Origin: Microbacterium sp. B35-30
Lineage (GTDB): Bacteria > Actinomycetota > Actinomycetes > Actinomycetales > Microbacteriaceae
Assembly (NCBI RefSeq): GCF_010634855.1
Contig: NZ_MWLQ01000017.1
Coordinates: forward strand, 1-64,000
Length of the DNA: 64,000 nucleotides
Direction of reading: 5' to 3'
A model generated the notes under the pieces. The model had not been told where the DNA came from and did not search any database. It saw only the letters and a list, made by a program, of their open reading frames with translations. The position numbers were made by a program, and so were the translations under genes. Shown in pieces: positions 53,118 to 60,893 of this stretch. Each line of letters begins with the position of its first letter. Position 1 is the first letter of the stretch.

Positions 53118-54277
53118 GCACCCCACAGGTGCCCACCCTCTTCGCCGGCGACCGGCTAACACTCGCACGTCAGCTCGAGGGTCTGCGCAAGAGCGACCTG
53201 GCCGCTCGCATCGAGAAGAGCGCGACGACCGTCGCTGCGTGGGAGGCAGGAACAAAGCGTCCCACCGCTGCCAACGTGGCCCAGTTGGCGTTGGGTCTGG
53301 GAGTCACACCGGCGTTCTTCGCACCCCGAGGCACAGCAGCGACAACCGAGGACGCTGTCCCTCACTTCCGCTCCCTGCGGTCGACGAGCCAGCGGGCTCG
53401 TGACCAGGCGTTCGCGTATGGACTGCTTGCCGTCGACATCGCGGACGCCATCGAGAAGCATGTCGAGTTCCCCGAGGTCGACGTTCCTTCTTTCGAGGTG
53501 TCAGTCGAAGACGTGGGAGAGGGCCCAGAGGAGGCAGCCCGCGAGCTCCGGCGTGCATGGGGCATCGACTCGGGACCGATGAAGCACATGGTGCGCCTGC
53601 TCGAGAACCACGGTGTGCTCGTCGTGTTCAGCCCGACGCAGACATCCTCGGTGGACGCGTACTCCTTCGAGTCCGCGAGCCGACCCGTGGTCGTCCTCAA
53701 CCCCGTCAAGAGCGACTACTACCGACAGCGGTTCGACGTCGCCCACGAACTCGGCCATCTCGTGATGCATCGTGACGCCGAGCCCGGCGGTCGCGTCGTC
53801 GAGGAGCAGGCCAACCGATTCGCGTCGGAGTTGCTGATGCCGGCGGCGGAGATTCGGGACGTGTTGCCGATGGCGATGAACGCTCGCGCGTGGGACGCCC
53901 TCGGGACGCTCAAGGAGCAGTGGGGCGTCAGCATCCAGGCGCTCCTCTTCCGCGCGCGCCGGTTGGGCACCATCAGCGACGTGACCTACCGCAACGCCAT
54001 CATCACCCTGAGCCAGCGCGGTTGGCGCAGGAACGAGCCCGGCCTGGTGACAGCGGTCGAGCAGCCGTCCATGTTGCCACGGTCGACGGAGCTGCTGGAG
54101 GCGTCGGGCATCTCGCGCGAGTCACTCGTGGATCAGGCGCGCGCGCCCCGCGACCTCTTCGACATCGCCATTGCACGGGTCCCTCGCTTCGATGGCCGTG
54201 ACGATGACGTAGAGGTCCAGAGCAGAACGTCCAACGTCATTCCACTTCTCACGGGCCGCGCGGTCAGCAGCGACTAG
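53114..54277 (+). CDS. XRE-HTH / ImmA-IrrE metallopeptidase
   Basis: This 387-residue protein has an N-terminal XRE helix-turn-helix (about 13-67, LAARIEKSATTVAAWEAGTK) and a zinc peptidase with HELGH at 211-215 and the third ligand in EEQANRFASELLMP. In ICEs and phages such proteins cleave or act as repressors to switch the element's genes; elsewhere they serve in toxin-antitoxin-like pairs. A TTG start at 53114 has GGAGGACGCAGG upstream and overlaps the previous stop. It is the best regulator candidate of the island. Confidence 0.9.
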   Translation: MSTPQVPTLFAGDRLTLARQLEGLRKSDLAARIEKSATTVAAWEAGTKRPTAANVAQLALGLGVTPAFFAPRGTAATTEDAVPHFRSLRSTSQRARDQAFAYGLLAVDIADAIEKHVEFPEVDVPSFEVSVEDVGEGPEEAARELRRAWGIDSGPMKHMVRLLENHGVLVVFSPTQTSSVDAYSFESASRPVVVLNPVKSDYYRQRFDVAHELGHLVMHRDAEPGGRVVEEQANRFASELLMPAAEIRDVLPMAMNARAWDALGTLKEQWGVSIQALLFRARRLGTISDVTYRNAIITLSQRGWRRNEPGLVTAVEQPSMLPRSTELLEASGISRESLVDQARAPRDLFDIAIARVPRFDGRDDDVEVQSRTSNVIPLLTGRAVSSD

Positions 54278-54380
54278 AGGTGAGCCTCGGCAGGAGTGCT
54301 CACCTTCGTTGTGATCTGGGCTCCATCGCCAGCGTCCAGGTGACCGCAAACCCCGTGACGGAGCAGGGGCAGAGAGCCTC

Positions 54381-54605
54381 TCAGTACTCCCCGTCCACCG
54401 AGCGGACGGGGATGCCCTCACGATCCCACGCACGCCGTGCGCCACGCTCGAGCCGTTCGTTGCAGTAGGCGCCGCAGACATGTCGGTCGCGGTGGATCCA
54501 GTGCGTCTTCGCCGGGACTGGGACCTCGCACCAGATGCACGGTTCGCCGCCCGAGGCTCGACCGCACGGATGGGCGAGTGCCCTGCGGTACCACCCCCAG
54601 AAGTC
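54381..54605 (-). pseudogene. Fragment of a Cys-rich zinc-binding-type protein
   Basis: An open frame between stops encodes PCIWCEVPVPAKTHWIHRDR and then HVCGAYCNERL, a C-x2-C ... C-x3-C arrangement with two histidines, typical of small zinc ribbons. There is no ATG, GTG or TTG in frame after the upstream stop at 54606-54608, so the 5' end is missing or frameshifted. Convergent with the protease gene. Confidence 0.4.
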
Positions 54606-54630
54606 CTAACCCGGTCCGTTCCGAGCCTGT

Positions 54631-54972
54631 GTGACCACCCAGTCGGGCACTTTCGTCCGTGCGTTTCGAGCCCCGAGTCGTGCGCAGTTCCTGCTCACCG
54701 ATGGTCGGGCGGTGATGAACGCTTCCTCGGTGATGATCTCCAGCGTTCGCCCCGGCGTCCCCCTGCGCGAACGCCTTCGTCAGCTTCGATCAGAAGGCGG
54801 CGCCGGGGCGAAACGTGTGTTCATCGAAGTCGCCGGTTACAAGGGTGCTGGTTGTCTTAGTGACGCCGTCCTGCCACCGCCGCCCTGCTCGACGACGAGC
54901 TGGCGCGCGCGGTCTCGCACCATCCTGCCCCCGGCGCCACGCGGACACTGCGCTCCTGTCGGTGGGACCTGA
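54631..54972 (+). CDS. Possible hypothetical protein
   Basis: The frame encodes FLLTDGRAVMNASSVMISSV, then RERLRQLRSEGGAGAKRVFI, which looks protein-like with good codon use over the first 85 codons; the last 30 codons do not. GTG start with no clear ribosome site. It may be a short real gene or a remnant. No family recognised. The neighbourhood contains several broken genes. Confidence 0.3.
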   Translation: MTTQSGTFVRAFRAPSRAQFLLTDGRAVMNASSVMISSVRPGVPLRERLRQLRSEGGAGAKRVFIEVAGYKGAGCLSDAVLPPPPCSTTSWRARSRTILPPAPRGHCAPVGGT

Positions 54973-55120
54973 ACGGTCGCCTACGCCATTAGCGATCCGA
55001 GCACTGGACGCTGCGTGTGGCCGACTGCTGCTCGGCGAACTGAAGCACGATTGGTCCCGGGCGGCTTCAACCTTGCGGGCCGCCGGGGGCAGGGGCGGCG
55101 TGCCCGCTAGGGTGGGGCGC

Positions 55121-55885
55121 ATGTTTGCAGTCCTGGGGTCATTGCTAGACCGATTCTGGCCTCACCTCATCACTGCGATCGGCACTGTCGCGCTTGCCCT
55201 GTTCGGCACCGTGTGGCAGGAGTCCGGTGACGTCATCGGCGACGAACTCACCGTCGGGCTCATCATCATCGCCGCGTTGGTGTCCGCCGCCGGCGCGGTC
55301 ATCGCCGCCGTCCGATACGACCGTGGCGTGCGGGCCATACAGACCGACATGCTCACCGACGTCAGAGCATCGCTCGTGCCCCTCTGCGCTCGGCTCATCA
55401 TGCTCCCGCGGCCTCTGGAACAGGACAAGTACGTCGACGCGATGACGGAGCTGACGATGCACTGCCGGCTGTTCGCACCTCGGGATCCCGGCACAATGGC
55501 CGACGCGAACTTCTACGCCCTGTCCGGCAATACTCTGACCCGGGTGAACCGTGCCGCCGGGTCAGCCCGCGAACAGTTCGTCAGCAGCCGGCGCACCAAC
55601 CCCCGCGCGCTTGAGGAGAGGGCCGTCGTCGATCGCATCAAAGCCGGGCAGAGCGTCGTGTGTGGCAACATCCGCAAACGCAAGCAACGTCGGCTGCTGT
55701 GCTTGGAAGAAGGCGACCGAACGTACCGGTCGTTCGTCTCGGTGCCCGTGATCTCGAACAACGGAACCGTCATCGGGATGCTCTCGCTGAACAGCAGCGA
55801 GAAGAACGGACTGTCGTCGGTTCACGCTACGTTCTTGGAATCGGTCGCGAAGCTCATCGCCGCAGTCCACGCCGTGAATCCGTGA
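55121..55885 (+). CDS. Two-helix membrane protein with GAF-like domain
   Basis: This 254-residue protein has two transmembrane helices (about 13-32 and 44-67) and a cytoplasmic domain. That domain ends with a GAF-like pattern: YRSFVSVPVISNNGTVIGML followed by SLNSSEKNGLSSVHATFLES. GAF domains bind small molecules such as cyclic nucleotides. ATG 55121 is preceded by GGTGGGG. No operon partner except the small gene at 55946. A sensor or membrane effector is possible; function unknown. Confidence 0.7.
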   Translation: MFAVLGSLLDRFWPHLITAIGTVALALFGTVWQESGDVIGDELTVGLIIIAALVSAAGAVIAAVRYDRGVRAIQTDMLTDVRASLVPLCARLIMLPRPLEQDKYVDAMTELTMHCRLFAPRDPGTMADANFYALSGNTLTRVNRAAGSAREQFVSSRRTNPRALEERAVVDRIKAGQSVVCGNIRKRKQRRLLCLEEGDRTYRSFVSVPVISNNGTVIGMLSLNSSEKNGLSSVHATFLESVAKLIAAVHAVNP

Positions 55886-55945
55886 AGCAATCACCCTCTC
55901 GTTTCCGAAAACAGTGCATGATGGAACTACGAAGGAGGTATCGCC

Positions 55946-56107
55946 ATGAAATCTCACCGTTATAACGAAAACGATGAAGCACGCTTCCTCGAACTGATCA
56001 ATGAATACAACACGGTTCACCGTGAAGAATCGAAGCGCGCACAGGAGCGTACCTGGGGTAGCACCTCCGAGCCTCAGCGCATCGGGTTCCAGCCGAATCC
56101 GGAGTGA
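55946..56107 (+). CDS. Small orphan protein, 53 residues
   Basis: The frame encodes MKSHRYNENDEARFLELINE, then a helical Lys/Glu-rich middle and the tail EPQRIGFQPNPE. ATG 55946 has a perfect AAGGAGG ribosome site 6 nt upstream. Its codons are much more AT-rich than the neighbours', pointing to transfer from another source. It is followed 21 bp later by a 34-bp perfect palindrome. No known family. Confidence 0.65.
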   Translation: MKSHRYNENDEARFLELINEYNTVHREESKRAQERTWGSTSEPQRIGFQPNPE

Positions 56108-56128
56108 CCCAGCTCCCCCACCAACATC

Positions 56129-56162
56129 CAGAGGGCCCGTGGCGATCGCCACGGGCCCTCTG
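56129..56162 (+). terminator. 34-bp perfect palindrome terminator
   Basis: CAGAGGGCCCGTGGCGATCG followed by its exact reverse complement forms one continuous perfect stem. It sits between the small orphan gene and the decayed ParB-like gene on the opposite strand, so it can serve both directions. Confidence 0.85.
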
Positions 56163-56188
56163 CGTGCTCCCGCCGAGCGACGCGCTCC

Positions 56189-56665
56189 TCAGGCTTCGGG
56201 ATGGGTCTCGACGTCGAGGTCCGTCCAACGCTCGAACCGCTTATCGTCGCGTCGCGTGTGCCGCTGCGTCGGGCCTTCCCAGTCCTCTACGGCCGCTCCG
56301 CGGTTCCACAGCCCGAGGGCTTCCAGGCGAGCCAACCGGAGCGTCCGTACCCGGGTACGGGGGCGTGGTGTAGTCGCTGGGCCGTTCGTCGAGGATTCGG
56401 TGTCCTTTGGCGGCTTCGTCCTGCTCGACCGTCTCCTTCGCGTCTCGCGCGACCCGGTCCTGCCGTGCCCGCTCGACCGCGACCGCGAGGTATCCCGGAT
56501 CCGTGGTGGCGACCTTGGTCAGCTCCATCACGGTGTCGGTGTCGCCGTCGAACTCCAGCAGGATCGCCGCCTTGTCTAGAGTCAGTCCGCTCTCGCGACG
56601 GCGTCGGTGGCGGTGGCACTTTGGGCGACGGCGAGGCCGGTCTTGACCCGATCGGTGTCGGCCTC
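56189..56665 (-). pseudogene. Decayed ParB-like partition protein gene
   Basis: Three successive frames carry pieces of one protein: TDRVKTGLAVAQSATATDAV (ends at a stop), then LTLDKAAILLEFDGDTDTV and TTDPGYLAVAVERARQDRVA, then TRVRTLRLARLEALGLWNRG to a final TGA at 56189. The middle piece matches the region after the ParB-type helix-turn-helix in actinobacterial plasmid/ICE ParB proteins (LTLDQAA-x-L-x-EFE). The N-terminal nuclease-like domain is missing. It is a remnant with at least two frameshifts. Confidence 0.45.
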
Positions 56666-56715
56666 TGGCGAGTGAGTCGAAGCCGCGCTGTTTCAGCTTC
56701 GTTGTGCGCCACTAC

Positions 56716-57102
56716 TCAGTCTGGTGGGGTCAACTTCCACGTCGATCCCGTGAGCGCATCAAAGATCACGCCAGCGTTGTCTTGGCGGTGCCATACGCCG
56801 CAGATGTCGGACGATCGTGGACCCAGGTCTTGCACCTCTGTCCATCGGCGGCGAGCGCCGTTCCAAGTCCAGGTACTCCCGGACGAAGTCACGGCGAGCG
56901 CACCCGTTGGGGCTGGTAGAAGAGCAAGGACGGGACCTTCGGGGCCCAGATCGGCAGCGGGTACCACATTTCTTGCGTCCAGATGTAGGCGAGAGTCTGA
57001 GGCGCGAGTGCGTGAAGAGCTCGGCCTCGGCTCCTGGTCGTGCACGCACTCCGCGACGTATAACGCTGATTGGCACGACGATGTGCTTTGTAGCAACGGC
57101 AC
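56716..57102 (-). CDS. Possible gene or remnant, unrecognised
   Basis: The C-terminal half of this frame (TSSGSTWTWNGARRRWTEVQ, then FDALTGSTWKLTPPD) reads like a beta-rich secreted or tip-type protein. The N-terminal half does not, and the GTG start lacks a ribosome site. It lies directly upstream of the ParB-like remnant on the same strand, so it may be another decayed piece. Confidence 0.25.
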   Translation of the reverse strand: MPLLQSTSSCQSALYVAECVHDQEPRPSSSRTRASDSRLHLDARNVVPAADLGPEGPVLALLPAPTGALAVTSSGSTWTWNGARRRWTEVQDLGPRSSDICGVWHRQDNAGVIFDALTGSTWKLTPPD

Positions 57103-57416
57103 CGAGTCGCATCGTCCCTACCTACGGGAATGGGACAGCTTCGTCGAGCAGTGGGAGATCATGGAGTCCGCCGCGGAGTACGAGGCCGAACTGAACGCCG
57201 GCGGGTAGCGAGGTACCTGCACTCCTCATCTCGAGCTGAAGCTCGACGTGGGACCGGAGAATCGACAGCGGCTCTACGGTGCCGTGGCACGCCGCGCGCC
57301 CACATAGCTTGCCCGCTATCCCCCTCAAGCGCGCACTGCCCGTTTAGGGATCCCGCTCGTGCACGTGACCGCATGCGGATCGAGGCGGACAGTGGGCGCT
57401 ACCGAGCGGTGGGAGG
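57103..57416. other. 314-bp gap, no supported gene
   Basis: No reading frame on either strand has a ribosome site or a recognisable protein. A short plus-strand tail (WDSFVEQWEIMESAAEYEAE, ending at 57208) looks protein-like and may be a remnant. Confidence 0.35.
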
Positions 57417-58063
57417 CTACGATCGCGGATAATCGATCGCTACCCCGAGGTGATTCGCGACGGCACTCGCAGTGAGTCGAACGAGCCGGTTCAGGAACGC
57501 TACACACTGTTCCGCGTCTTTGAGTTCAAGCCACGGGGCACCCGCGGTCTTCTTGAGGCGCACCGTCAACAAGGCGTCGACTTCAGGGAGCGAGTCGTGG
57601 CCATGCGCCAAAGCGTGCCGTACCTGGAGCCACTCATCGAGGCGCGCTTCAGTCATGGCCGGGGTCCACCTGATGCCCTGCTTTCCGCGCCCACCAGCGG
57701 TGATGAAGGTCCAGTGCACTTGCGGATCGAATCCAGCGCTCGACATGAGGCGGCGCGTATTCCGTGCATTCGGAGTCGCGAAGTCATTGATCGCCTTGCG
57801 AATCGGCCCAACATTCGCGTCGTATCGGGCAACGTCGATCGGCGCCGGGCCGGTCGGACGTGCTGTGTCAAGAATCGCGGTCGTCATGTCCTCGACAGCG
57901 GCTTGCCATGCCGCTACCGCAAGAACAACGACGCGCGGTTGAGCGATGCCTCCTTCGGCCGGCGTCCTCGCCGTGGACCCCCGTGGTCACGATGAACCTC
58001 CACGATGTTGTCACAATGCTTCAGGGCAAAATGGAATTGGTCAACAGCCTGCTGCAAGTCCAT
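57417..58063 (-). pseudogene. HEPN-domain RNase-like gene, frameshifted
   Basis: The N-terminal part (MDLQQAVDQFHFALKHCDNI to EASLNRA) is in one frame. From VVVLAVAAWQAAVEDMTTAI the protein continues in another frame to the end at 57417. The C-terminal part contains the HEPN R-x4-H motif in VRHALAHG, typical of RNase toxins and abortive-infection proteins of the RiboL-PSP-HEPN type. One missing base near 57931-57938 explains the break. The second part could still be made from ATG 57887. It is divergent from 58128-58820, with 65 bp between. Confidence 0.65.
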
Positions 58064-58127
58064 CTCGCGAGTCTCGCAGAGGGAGACCACGGCGGCGGCC
58101 ACCGCTACCGCCGAATACGATCAGCCC

Positions 58128-58820
58128 ATGCCCTCTCCAGATAGCGGTCAAGCACGGAACACCATCGCAGGGATCGTCGACGCCATCGCAGGCGAGATCC
58201 CGGTTGTCGGCGCAATCGTGGGATCGTTCACCGCAGTCGCGAGTGCGCGTCAACGCGAGCGAGACGAGGAGTTCTTCGCGATGGTAGTTGCGAAGGGAGC
58301 GATCACCGAGGAGCGGGTGGCCGCGATCGCGCGGGGTGAGGACGACGAATTCCTCGCTACCGCCTACCGAATTGTGCGCGAGGCTCGAGAGACAGCTGAC
58401 ACAAGCCGGCGGCAGTTGCTTGCACGTGTTCTGGCAAATTCAAACGGATGGTCCACGTTCTCCTTGGACCAACGTGAGAGCCTCCTCCCCATCGTGCTTG
58501 GCATGACGCCCCTACAGGTGGTTGCGCTGGAGTACTTCGCTGACCCGCGCCAATGGTTTGAGACCCGCGGCATGCCCATGCGGATGCACGAAGGAAGCGA
58601 ACAGCGCGACGGCCTTCTCCAGGATGCATTAGGGGGGCCGGACGACGAGAAACGCCAGATGGTGCGTATCGCATGCGAAGAACTCAGCAGGAAGGGACTG
58701 ATAGACGGGTCGGTAAGAGTTCAAGCAGCACCGGGATCGCATCCCAAGCGTCGGGCGTCATCTCTCGGGGAGCGTGTGCTCAGCTTCATCGGCCGCGATG
58801 ACCCCTCTGAGCGGCAGTAA
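58128..58820 (+). CDS. Unknown protein with hydrophobic N-terminal segment, divergent from HEPN gene
   Basis: This 230-residue protein has a hydrophobic, glycine-rich helix near the N-terminus (IAGEIPVVGAIVGSFTAVAS, residues 20-39), followed by charged helices and a winged-helix-like end (VRIACEELSRKGLIDGSVRV). ATG 58128 lies 6 nt after a TACGAT -10-like hexamer, so the transcript may be leaderless. No family recognised. It might act with the HEPN protein or be a membrane-active effector; both are guesses. Confidence 0.7.
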   Translation: MPSPDSGQARNTIAGIVDAIAGEIPVVGAIVGSFTAVASARQRERDEEFFAMVVAKGAITEERVAAIARGEDDEFLATAYRIVREARETADTSRRQLLARVLANSNGWSTFSLDQRESLLPIVLGMTPLQVVALEYFADPRQWFETRGMPMRMHEGSEQRDGLLQDALGGPDDEKRQMVRIACEELSRKGLIDGSVRVQAAPGSHPKRRASSLGERVLSFIGRDDPSERQ

Positions 58821-59149
58821 CAGTGGGTGACATCCTTTGGTGGTGCACACGGGTGGACGGCGCGGCCGACGGTCATGACCTCGTCGCCACGGCTCCTTCG
58901 GGGAATGACTAGCAGCGAGTGAGAAACCTCGGCTCCTGCGAGTCGACGATCTCGAATGCTGATGTTCTTCACACGGTCGCCGATGAATCACCGCACTGCT
59001 GGTCAACGCCTGGTGTGAAATCCGATCGCCTATCGCGGTCCCCTAATCGCGCACCGCTCGAAAGGGGATCCTACCTGGCCGGGCCATGACTGGTTTGAGG
59101 AGGCAGAGTGGCGTGCTAGTCGTCGGACCGTGGCTGTATCGTCCGAAGC
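58821..59149. other. 329-bp gap, no supported gene
   Basis: A minus-strand frame (58721-58972) contains a plausible stretch but overlaps the upstream gene and has no ribosome site. The end of the gap holds the promoter of the next gene. Confidence 0.4.
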
Positions 59150-59869
59150 ATGATCGACGGCGCTCAGATCGACACCACTCTCGACTTCCGAGCAGACTCG
59201 CGCGGGCGTGACTCGGACAGGCACAGCCCGACGCTCCAGTCGTATCACCGCCTCTTGTGGAGCCGACCGCTGCCAGACGGCACGATGTTCGAGTTGGAGT
59301 CAGTGCGTCGCAGGGGTTCGTTCCTATTGCGGTACAGCGGTGACCGCGATGACCTGTACCTATCCAGCGATATCCTCGCCAACTCGAGTAAGCGCCCGTG
59401 CAGACAGTTCTACGATCTCGTCCCCGAGGATGTACGCGCCCACTTCCACTCGGTCGGCCTTTCGATCGGTGGCCGGCTAATCTTCCCTGCGGAGCGCGTG
59501 AACGGGATGCAGACGGTCAACCAACGACGTGGCACTCATCCGCGTATCAGAGACCGTTTCGATCTCACGCTCGAGTGCATTCGCCGGCATTACGCCGGCG
59601 AAGATAGCCCGCTGAGCCTGGTCCTCACGGCCAACGAGGGCTTCTTCCAACTCTTCCGAGACTTCGACCGGTACGTCGACTTCTTCCTGCTGCAGGATCT
59701 GGTGGATGACTCCTCATCCGTCCGCTTCTACCTGCCGTTCGACGGCTTCACGGGTGCGACACTTCCGACCTCGTCCACACAGTACGGGGAGTTCATGCAA
59801 CGCCAAGTCGAATTCGTCGAAGCAAGGAATCGCAGGATCACGCGCGCATTGGCGGTGGCCTCCGCGTGA
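59150..59869 (+). CDS. DUF6994-family protein
   Basis: This 239-residue protein matches the pattern of a conserved actinobacterial family of unknown function: MQTVNQRRGTHPRIRDRFDL, ECIRRHYAGEDSPLSLVL, FDRYVDFFLLQDLVDD and FYLPFDGF near the end. It is cytoplasmic, with no known catalytic motif. ATG 59150 is 7 nt after TATCGT (59137-59142), again a leaderless-type arrangement. It appears monocistronic. Confidence 0.75.
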   Translation: MIDGAQIDTTLDFRADSRGRDSDRHSPTLQSYHRLLWSRPLPDGTMFELESVRRRGSFLLRYSGDRDDLYLSSDILANSSKRPCRQFYDLVPEDVRAHFHSVGLSIGGRLIFPAERVNGMQTVNQRRGTHPRIRDRFDLTLECIRRHYAGEDSPLSLVLTANEGFFQLFRDFDRYVDFFLLQDLVDDSSSVRFYLPFDGFTGATLPTSSTQYGEFMQRQVEFVEARNRRITRALAVASA

Positions 59870-60202
59870 CGCTCCACGACCGCGTTCTACGGACGGCCGT
59901 CGGCTCGCGGAATGGTGCGTCTGAACATGCTGCCGAGGGAATGGAGGTTGGCCGAGTTGTACGGCCCCCTGGATCACGAGCCGACCAAATGCGCGCCGAC
60001 GGCTCCGCTTCCGGTCATCGCACGGTAAGGCATGGTCGCCGCCCGCACATGTGTGCGGCCTCGCGTGAGATGAGCGCAAAACTCTGCCGGCCGATTGACA
60101 TCGACCGCGTCCGATTCCTGACTCGTCTGCGCCTTCGCTGTCGCAGGGAACGGATAGAGTCACAGGACTGCACCGTCGCATGCATCTGGGGAGATTGAAC
60201 GC
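59870..60202. other. 333-bp gap, no supported gene
   Basis: No gene is supported. The last 30 bases give a GGGAG ribosome site for the gene at 60203. Confidence 0.4.
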
Positions 60203-60862
60203 ATGACCACCACGGCCGCGCCGCCTTCGGTGACCGCACCCGCGCCTAAGCCGCCTGGGAAGAGGTCGGTCTTCGGAAGGGTCCTGCTAGTCGTGCTGCT
60301 GACCCTGTTGATCGGAGGCGTCGCCGTCGCGGGTGTCGTGATCGGGCGATTCTTCATGCCAGCCACGGAGATGAGCGACTCGCAGATCTATCAGTCGGTC
60401 GAACGCACAGAGGAAGTGGCGCTGCTGGCCCTTGGAATTCAGGGGATTGCGAGGGAGAACGAGCCGGGCGAGATCCTCGGAGTGCGGTTGCCCGCGGGCG
60501 ACCGGACAACCATGATCCAGTACGAGTTCACTGCAAAGGTCGGTATCGACGGCGCAGACGTGCAGATTGACGACGCGTCGGTTGGGGAGAACGCCTTCAT
60601 CATCTCGATTCCCGAGTTCATCTTCATCGGGTACGACGACCCGCACTTCGAAGACCCAATCGAGGGCAACGGACTTCTGAGCTTCATCACTGAAGAGATC
60701 GAAGAGACCGACATGATCAACAGCATCCTCAGCGATGAAAAGCAGCAGGCCTACATCGACGACCACATCGAGTTGCTGAAGGAGCAGTCGCAGGACTACT
60801 ACAAGGGCATCATCACGAGTATCGACCCTGATGCCACTGTCTCGTTCGAGTTCGCAAACTGA
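60203..60862 (+). CDS. Single-pass membrane protein, DUF4230-like
   Basis: This 219-residue protein has a basic Pro-rich start, one transmembrane helix (about 26-49) and a predicted extracytoplasmic beta/alpha domain. That domain contains QYEFTAKVGIDGADVQIDD and IPEFIFIGYDDPHFEDPIEG. The layout fits DUF4230 proteins, which have unknown function; assignment is tentative. It is followed after 31 bp by the gene at 60894, so the two likely form an operon. Confidence 0.7.
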   Translation: MTTTAAPPSVTAPAPKPPGKRSVFGRVLLVVLLTLLIGGVAVAGVVIGRFFMPATEMSDSQIYQSVERTEEVALLALGIQGIARENEPGEILGVRLPAGDRTTMIQYEFTAKVGIDGADVQIDDASVGENAFIISIPEFIFIGYDDPHFEDPIEGNGLLSFITEEIEETDMINSILSDEKQQAYIDDHIELLKEQSQDYYKGIITSIDPDATVSFEFAN

Positions 60863-60893
60863 CCCTCGAAATCCAGTAGCAGAGGACGACCTC

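Noticed and set aside
51687..53255. Minus-strand open frame of 522 codons
   Set aside because: Runs antisense to the coupled 52335-54277 genes and shows no domain. Only its last codons look protein-like and they lack a supported start.
56201..57208. Plus-strand open frame of 335 codons
   Set aside because: Mostly Arg/Pro-rich and antisense to the ParB-like remnant; only the last 30 codons look real.
58721..58972. Minus-strand frame reading MKNISIRDRRLAGAEVSHSL
   Set aside because: Overlaps the end of the plus-strand gene, has no ribosome site, and cannot be distinguished from chance.
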